Assembly (NCBI GenBank): GCA_020226215.1
Contig: CM035225.1
Span: forward strand, 11,295,868-11,359,867
DNA: 64,000 nucleotides
Direction of reading: 5' to 3'
DNA from: Sindora glabra
Taxonomy: Eukaryota; Streptophyta; Magnoliopsida; Fabales; Fabaceae
The translations under genes and the position numbers were made by a program. The notes beneath the pieces are model-generated. The model was not told where the DNA came from. It did no database searches and worked only from the letters and a program-made list of their open reading frames with translations. Shown piece after piece: positions 57,731-64,000 of this stretch; position 1 is the first letter of the stretch; each line of letters begins with the position of its first letter.

Positions 57731-59242
57731 TACCCAAGAAGGAGGTGAATTGGGTATAAAATCTTTTTGACTAGGATGATCAAGTTTGATTTTAGTGATT
57801 GAATGATGCAGTCAATGAACATATATATGTAAACTTAGCATACCAGCATATATAGTTCAGTAAAATAAAGTAATAAACAAGTATATAAAGAGATAGGAAA
57901 AAAAGAATCAAATAAAGCTATTTATAGTGGTTCTAACCTTGAAGATCCAACACTTCAAGGTGTACATCCACTAATAAGCCTTTTTGACTTAGATTTGAAC
58001 TCTGAATCGTCATTCTTTCAAGTTTGAGGGCACTTGAGGAAGCCTTAGTACAAGTTTTTGGTTTTGTTCTACAAATCCTTTTAAGAATCCTTTTCCAAAG
58101 TTTTTATCTACTAAGAGATCCAACACTTTTGATGGCCTTAGGGATAACTCACCCTAGTATACAATAAATGTATGTTTTGAATACAAGAATGTAGCTCACA
58201 AACTCTATAAGCTTGATTATATAATAAAAAACTAAGAGAGGAATTTCAATTTAATGAGCTTAAAAGATTTTTAGGTTTTGGATGAGAGGAAAATATATTT
58301 CTTGTGTCTACGTAACAATGGAAGCATTTTCTTACTTTTTCAATTTGAAAATGAAACCTTTATATAGAGATTGGAGGGGTTAAAAAGCCAATAATAAAAA
58401 AATATAGTCGTTACGGACTAATTGGCACCTTGTGAATTGATTGGTGAATCGATTTAGGTTGCCTTTGAATTTTGAAAAAGTCTTGGTGAATTGATTCATT
58501 ATTAAAAAACACATATAATGAATTGATTGATTAATCAATTTACTAGACCCCAGTTTAGCTCTAGATATGTAAAATTAATTCAGTTTTTTCAAAAAAAAAG
58601 TTTAAGTAAAATCTTCAAGTTAAAGAACAAATTTATTAATCGATTCCTAGAAACTAAAAATTGAATTTTTTGAAGTGATGAATTGATTAGTGAATTGATT
58701 TATTTTACCTTATTTGCTCTCTAAACCTTCAAAATTGATTAGTGAATTGATTTAGGGTGTGCAGTTAGCTTTCTGGATGCTCCAAATCGATTAGTGAATT
58801 GATTCAGGCATTTTAGTTTGCTTTCTATATGCCTGAAATCGATTGGTAAATTGATTTGGGCATTTTATTTTGTTCTTTGGATGTTTGGAATGGGTTCATG
58901 AATCGATTCACACCCATTTTTTTATTTTTCTTAAGAGAGTTACTTTAAAATACAATATTTTTCTTTGAAACTCAATCCAACCTCATTCTTAAAGGATTTT
59001 AGACATAAGATTGATTTTAAATAAATAGCATTTTTCATGAAAACCTGAATCCTTTAATGGTTGATTCCTCTTTTACAAAGTTATTCTATGATTCTAACTA
59101 GAATCCTAGTTATATCAATTAAGATCTTCAATCTTTAATTTCTACAATTTGCCTTAAGATTCTAGTTGATCGTATATTAAATCCAAGAGTATTAAAATAT
59201 TTTATTATCATCAAAACTTCCTTAATGGGGTTAAGGTTAACA
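57731..59242 (-). mobile_element. 3' LTR of the Sirevirus-like copia element
   Basis: On the minus strand the LTR begins TGTTAACCTTAACCCC directly after the polypurine tract (59243-59256) and ends near CCCAATTCACCTCCTTCTTG at about 57731, a motif common at the ends of this copia group. The length is about 1.5 kb. Inside, 58420-58930 carries many AATYGATT motifs. The terminal TG/CA at the left edge has mutated, so that limit is good to about 5-10 bp. Confidence 0.65.
58420..58930. repeat. Array of AATYGATT palindromic motifs in the LTR
   Basis: Eleven or so AATTGATT/AATCGATT copies occur, often paired as GAATTGATTRGTGAATYGATT-like units with the halves about 12 bp apart, at roughly 58435-58460, 58490, 58518, 58625, 58680, 58735, 58790, 58840 and 58900. 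They are non-coding. Conserved palindromic repeats are known in Sirevirus LTRs. Confidence 0.8.
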
Positions 59243-59256
59243 ACCTTCTCCTTTTT
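59243..59256 (-). promoter_or_regulatory. Polypurine tract of the copia element
   Basis: On the minus strand the sequence is CAAAAAGGAGAAGGT, preceded by TTTGTCATCAT. This is the usual context of second-strand priming in Sirevirus-type copia elements, just before the LTR. Confidence 0.7.
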
Positions 59257-59559
59257 GATGATGACAAACTATTTTGAAATCAAAACATGTTTTATCATGT
59301 TGGCTCCCTTTAACTAAAATACTCCCTTTCAAATCATGCCATTAAATTGCAAGTCACTCAAAATTTCTCCCCCTTTTGACATCAATCAAAAAGAAGAATA
59401 CAATAAGCACTAAAAAATATGCAGTAATATGTAGCAGTTAATCATATATAACAAATATAAGTATTTAGCATAAAAGATAATAGCGTCATAGCAAAGTAAG
59501 TAGTTTGATAGGTCTATCATAAAGGATAAAACATAATCAGTTAGGAGTTCTTAAGTATA

Positions 59560-60860
59560 AAGCCTAAGGGGGATAATGGGGCTAAGGAAACAATAATAAC
59601 TAGTTATCTACCATTTGTTTTAACCTATCCCCTTTTTCTTCATTATCAAAAGTGGTGGCTTCAGAATCTTCTTCTTCTGAGGGAATAGTTTCTTGTTTTC
59701 ATTTAGTTCTTCTTTCTGCTTTAGGAGAGAAGGATAGTTCTTCTTTAAGAGAGTTATCATCATCTTCTTCTTCAATAATATTTAACTTGCTTCGAAGTTT
59801 CCTGAATTGATGCTTAATGTAAAATTTGAGCTTCTTCTTTGTCTCCTGATAGAGTGAGTGGTATGATCTTTTAAAGCTCTTATGTCAAAGTCTTCAACAA
59901 TGTCTCCTCTTTCAATGAAACACTAAACACCTTCAATCTTTTAAAAGGATATTTGCTTCATATGTTTAGCCTTCAATCTTTTAGATTCTTTGACTTTTTC
60001 CATTTTGGCCTCTTGATCAACTTATATCCTAGAAACTTTAAAGAGCTTTGTAAGTATTATCTTATATGGAAGGAAGTCTCTATTTGCATATGAGTACATG
60101 TGGAATAGAATTTGGTGGGAAAAATGGATAAGAATGTTTTATCTGATGGCTTACATAAGAAATAGTTCATGATCATTAATTTGAGTGAGGTTGCATCTTT
60201 TAGGAAGAATATCTTAGTAATGATGTAATGTAGAAGCTAATTTTCCATTATGAGTCTCGTAATCTATAACTTATTTTTTATAATTTTTGGATGGGAATTT
60301 GGCCAAAACATCCTTATAACAGCCGCTTAGGAATACTCTACAATAGTTCTAGCACTAGTGAAAGGCTAGTTTGCATCTATGTTAAAAAATGCAGCCAATT
60401 CATGAATACCAATAGAAAATCTCTCACCCTTGATAGTAGAGATTAATTCAAGTAGGATTTTCTATCCACTCTTCTTAAGATTGGCATAAAATTGATACAT
60501 AAGGTTTGGATATATATCAGTAACATGCCTAGCAAATTTAAGAAGATTCAAGTTTTCCAGTAAATGGTATATCTTTAAATTTTCACTTTGCAAAATCTCA
60601 CATCCTAATAGTTTTTGGATTCTATTTCTCTAGTTATGCATTATAGAAAATTTTCAAAGGTTGTTATTTCAAAGTAGTAAACTTTTTTTCGAATTTGGTC
60701 AACAAAGGTTAGAGGTTGAGATGATAACCTTAAGGCTTTTCCCTTGTCTTTGCTTGATTCAGTGCATGGACGCTTTATAGCCATGCTTTTCTTTCCCATA
60801 CGAATGATGATCATATAGATTTAATAGAAGAAGGAAGGTTTGGGAGTGGGTTTTCATTGA
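59560..60860 (-). pseudogene. Env-like / 'putative plant transposon protein' region of the copia element
   Basis: A degenerate frame lies on the minus strand between pol and the LTR, where some Sireviruses carry an env-like gene. From the 5' side at about 60800: KKSMAIKRPCTESSKDKGKA, VDQIRKKFTTL, then LLENLNLLKFARHVTDIYPN and LMYQFYANLKKSG, ISTIKGERFSIGIHELAAFF, SARTIVEYS and IRMFWPNSHPKIIKNKL, then MNYFLCKPSDKT. It ends in an acidic tail (IIEEEDDD, PSEEEDSEATTF). The LLENLNLL...YPNL...FYANL pattern matches the plant transposon protein domain found in LTR elements. Stops and frameshifts are many. Its function in the family is unsettled. Confidence 0.6.
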
Positions 60861-61079
60861 AAGGATTTTAGGTTGAGTCAAAAAATGAGAATGTAGGTGA
60901 TTTAATGCATTGAAAGATGCTAGAAAGAAAGAAGAATGACTTTAAATGATGTTTCTAAGAGTTTTTAATAAGAAGGAGGCGGAGAGATATGATGAAAGGT
61001 GAAAAAGTGCGACTATGTAAGAGAGAGAAAGAGAAATAGGGGAATAAATGGCACAGTTATCTTGCGACAGGATTTAAAT

Positions 61080-61370
61080 AGACACTTGTAAATTAATTCA
61101 TAAATGAATATTATCATTTATGAATGGATTGATTGCTTGATTCATCATGCGAAAAATTTAAATTTGGGATTTCCTCCATATGCTATCAATCGGTTGGTGA
61201 ATCGATTTGAGATAACTAGAGACCAACATTTTCCCTTGGAATTGATTCACCACTCAATTCATTTTTTCAATTGTGAAATTCTTGAATCAATTCATTACTT
61301 GATTCTTTTTCTTGGAATCGATTCATTACTTAATTCTTTTCATGCTGAAACTTCTTTTTGCATTAATTCA
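61080..61370. repeat. Second cluster of AATYGATT motifs
   Basis: Between pol and the env-like region, GGATTGATTGCTTGATTC, ATCAATCGGTTGGTGAATCG, GGAATTGATTCACCACTC, GAATCAATTCATTACTTGAT and GGAATCGATTCATTACTTAA follow each other. They match the LTR motif, so the copies are spread over two non-coding parts of the element. The plus-strand frame here is an artefact of the repeat. Confidence 0.75.
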
Positions 61371-61540
61371 CTTCTTAAACAACTTGTAATTCATCTTTTT
61401 ATCCCTATGGATGATTGACTTTTGAATTTGAGTTAATATTACTGAAGATGAAAGATTGTATTTGCAAAACAAACTTTTAAGATATCTTCGATGTTTAAAT
61501 TAGTACAATTATCACAAGATGAAAATTAATGCATAGATTA

Positions 61541-64000
61541 TTTTTCAATAAAATTCATCATGCCTAATTCTCTTCTTATGAAATTGAAACAATCTTCACT
61601 AAGAGACTTAGTAAAGATGTCTACTAATTGAAAATTAGTTTGAACAAACTCCAATGAAACATATCCTCTTTGGACATGGTTACGAATAAAATGATGTCTT
61701 ATTTCTATGTGTTTGGATCTAAAATGCTTGATAGAATTCTTAGTAAGATTTATGGCATTTGTGTTATCATATTTTATAGGAATGTTTTCAAAATTTAATC
61801 CATAATTAGATAATTGTTGTTTCATCCATAAAAGTTGAGCATAATAACTACTTGCTGCTATGTATTTTGCCTTAGTAATGGATAGTGTTGCATTATTTTA
61901 TTTTTTGCTATGCCAAGAGGCTAGTGAGTGGCCAAGAAATTGACATACTTCACTAGTGCTCTTTCTTTCTAACCTATTATTAGCAAAATTGACATCTGAA
62001 TAACTTATTAGGAAATTCAATTTTTCTTTGGGATACCATAAACTAAAATGAGGTGTGCTCGTAAGATATTTGAAAATCCTTTTCATAGTAGTTAAGTGTG
62101 ATTCTTTTGGATTAGCTTGAAATCTTGCACATATACACACATTAAACATAATATCAAGTCTACTAGTAGTTAGATAGAGTAAAGATCTTGTTATTCTTTT
62201 ATACATTGTTATCTCAACATTTTTGCCTTCTTCATCTATATCCAGCTTGGTTGCTATACTCATGGGAGTAGGAGATGATTTGGCTTCATTCATCTTGAAT
62301 TTCTTTAGTAATTTCCTTGTATATTTTGTTTGGTTTATAAAAATCCCATCATTTGATTCTTTCATTTGCAATCCAAGAAAGAAATTCAGCTCACCCATCA
62401 TAGACATTTTAAACTTACTTTGCATTAACTTAGCAAATTTTTTGTACATAGATTCATTGGTAGCATCAAATATAATATCATCAACATTTATTTGTACAAG
62501 AAGGATGTCATCAAAATTTTGTTTTGTAAATAAAATAGTATCAACTTTTCCTTTTGAAAATCCTTTTCCCATAAGAAATTTATTGAGCCTTTCATACTAA
62601 GCCCTAGGTGCTTGTTTCAGACCGTATAAGGTTTTCTTAATTTTAAACACATGATTTGGAAAGAAATGACTTTCAAAACTTAGAGATTGTTCTATATACA
62701 TGTCCTCTATGATTAAACCATTGAAAAAAGCATTTTTAAAATCCATTTGGCAAAGTTTGAAACCTTTTATGAATGCATATGCTAATAACATTCTAATTGC
62801 TTCTAATCTAGCAACTGATGCATATGTTTCATTATAATTAATGCCTTCCTCTTAGTTGTTACATTTTGTAACCAAATTGGCTTTGTTTCTTATTATAAAA
62901 CTATTTTCATTTAACTTATTTCTTAACACCTATTTGTGTTGGTAATTGGATAATCACTTAGTCTTAGCATAAGTTCCTAAACCTTATTTCTTTCAAATGA
63001 TTTAATTCTTTTTGCATTATCAAGACCCAATGTTTATAAGTTATTGCTTCATTTATGTTTTTAGGTTTAATTTGAGACAAGAATGCTAGATGGTCATAAA
63101 TATTCTTAAGTGAGCTTTTAGTTACCTTTTGAATCATATCACTAATGACTTAGTAAATAGGGTGACCTTTCATTACTTTCTGTTCTTTTTCATATCTACG
63201 AGTTAGCTCTTGTTCTGCACTTTCTATGGATGGGCTACCTCTTTTATTTCATCATCCTTTTCTTCATCTTTCATCTCTTCAATTTGCTTTTTTTGAATCA
63301 CCTATGAGTCAACCAGTTCCTTATCTCTATTTAATACTTTCTTCATGTTAGGAGAAGACTCATCAAATACAACATGTATGGATTCTTTTACTAGAAAAGT
63401 TCTTTTATTGTAAACTTTATAAACTTTGCTATTAGAAGAATACGTAATAAAGATAGTTTCATCAGATTTAGCATCAAACTTTTCAAGATTATCTTTTCCA
63501 TTGTTGTGAACAAAACATTTGCAACTAAAAACACGAAAATGTGAAATATTTAGTTTTCTTCCTTTGTAAAGTTCATAAGGGATTTTTTTTAAATTAGTTT
63601 TATAAGAGCTTTATTCATTACATAGCAAGCACTATTCACTACTTCAGCCCAAAAGGATTTTGGAAGAGAACTATCATTAAGCATGATTCTTGCCATATTT
63701 TTTAGGCATTTATCTTTTCTTTCAACAAATTTATTTTGTTAAGGTGTTCTAGGAGATTAGGAGTTATACCTAATTCCATTTTCATCATAAAAATAAGTGA
63801 AATCATAATTTTTGAATTTCCCACATGATTAATTCTAATACTTACTATGGACATTCCTTTTTCATTTTGCAAGGATTTTGCAAGCCTTTTGAAAGCTTCA
63901 AAGGATTTATCTTTTAAAGGAAGAAATAATGTCCATATAAATCTTGAATAGTCATTAACAATTACAAGTACATAGAGATTTCCTCTATGATTTTTAATTC
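61541..64000 (-). pseudogene. Sirevirus-like Ty1/copia pol (RNase H, RT, integrase), 5' end outside window
   Basis: Minus-strand polyprotein fossil, gene order integrase, RT, RNase H. Integrase near 64000-63900: NHRGNLYVLVIVNDYSRFIW. RT at about 62850-62300: NETYASVARLEAIRMLLAYA, KLCQMDFKNAFFNG, KTLYGLKQAPRA, LVQINVDDIIFDATN (the usual YVDD box is NVDD here), LNFFLGLQMKES. RNase H from about 62000: FANNRLERKSTSEVCQFLGH, KAKYIAASSYYAQLLWMKQQ, HIEIRHHFIRNHVQRGYVSL, VDIFTKSLSEDCFNFIRREL, ending in a stop near 61541. The wording of the RNase H end is typical of Sireviruses. Stops (for example after APRA, and many in the integrase near 63200-63750) and the NVDD change show it is inactive. The gag and 5' LTR lie beyond the right edge. 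Confidence 0.9.

Noticed and set aside
61104..61418. 104-aa plus-strand frame
   Set aside because: It lies antisense to the copia element, in its motif-rich spacer, with no family features.
62223..62600. 125-aa plus-strand frame
   Set aside because: Shadow of the copia reverse transcriptase on the minus strand.
1..64000. CRISPR arrays, bacterial operons, rRNA or intact tRNA genes
   Set aside because: No regularly spaced identical repeats, no ribosomal sequence and no complete cloverleaf were seen; the only tRNA-like boxes belong to SINE-like pieces.

Overview
This is a window of plant nuclear DNA from a dicot-like, very AT-rich genome. The signs are intron-split genes with GT/AG borders, an SVP-type MADS-box gene, a plastid-type beta carbonic anhydrase, PELPK-type cell-wall protein genes, and many plant transposon families (CACTA, hAT-like, L1 LINE, SINE-like, Ty1/copia of Sirevirus type). 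I cannot name the species. Nothing suggests bacterial, organellar or viral DNA.

Only four genes look intact. (1) A minus-strand SVP/AGL24-like MADS-box gene (14021 down to 6418) has seven coding exons, which I reconstructed from splice sites and reading phase. (2) A plus-strand beta carbonic anhydrase (27758-30885) has nine exons and 315 codons, with the zinc ligands present. (3 and 4) A divergent pair of small secreted proline-rich proteins, 36949-37299 minus and 37767-38279 plus, share a 467-bp intergenic promoter region with a TATA box on each side.

Layout. 1-1.5 kb: decayed CACTA TNP2 transposase. 2.6-5.9 kb: two related small inverted-repeat elements in AT-rich DNA. 6.4-14.8 kb: the MADS gene, with related non-autonomous elements in introns 1 and 2. 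15.8-16.3 kb: a long TACA microsatellite and a set of short repeated motifs. 18.7-27 kb: a gene-like island, a degenerate 200-bp tandem repeat, a hAT-like element carrying a promoter/5'-leader-like segment, and several foldback elements. 27.7-30.9 kb: carbonic anhydrase. 31.4-47.5 kb: a rearranged block in which about 2 kb of AT-rich flanking DNA occurs three times (near 34-36.6, 39.7-41.8 and 45.6-47.5 kb) around the proline-rich pair. Two L1 LINE fossils, a SINE-like insertion, two foldback elements with duplicated right arms and two unidentified coding relics lie in it. 47.5-57.6 kb: transposon-derived DNA, probably an old CACTA element with an LTR-like stretch to its right. 57.7-64 kb: a minus-strand Sirevirus-like copia element (LTR, polypurine tract, env-like region, RNase H, reverse transcriptase, integrase) that runs off the right edge.

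The genes do not form a pathway; they are neighbours in a repeat-rich region. I found no convincing new biological system. The most useful observations are the triplicated block, whose copies supply empty sites that date younger insertions; the two foldback elements with the same left-right-right design; the LINE inserted at a tRNA-like B-box; and the promoter-like cargo of the hAT-like element.
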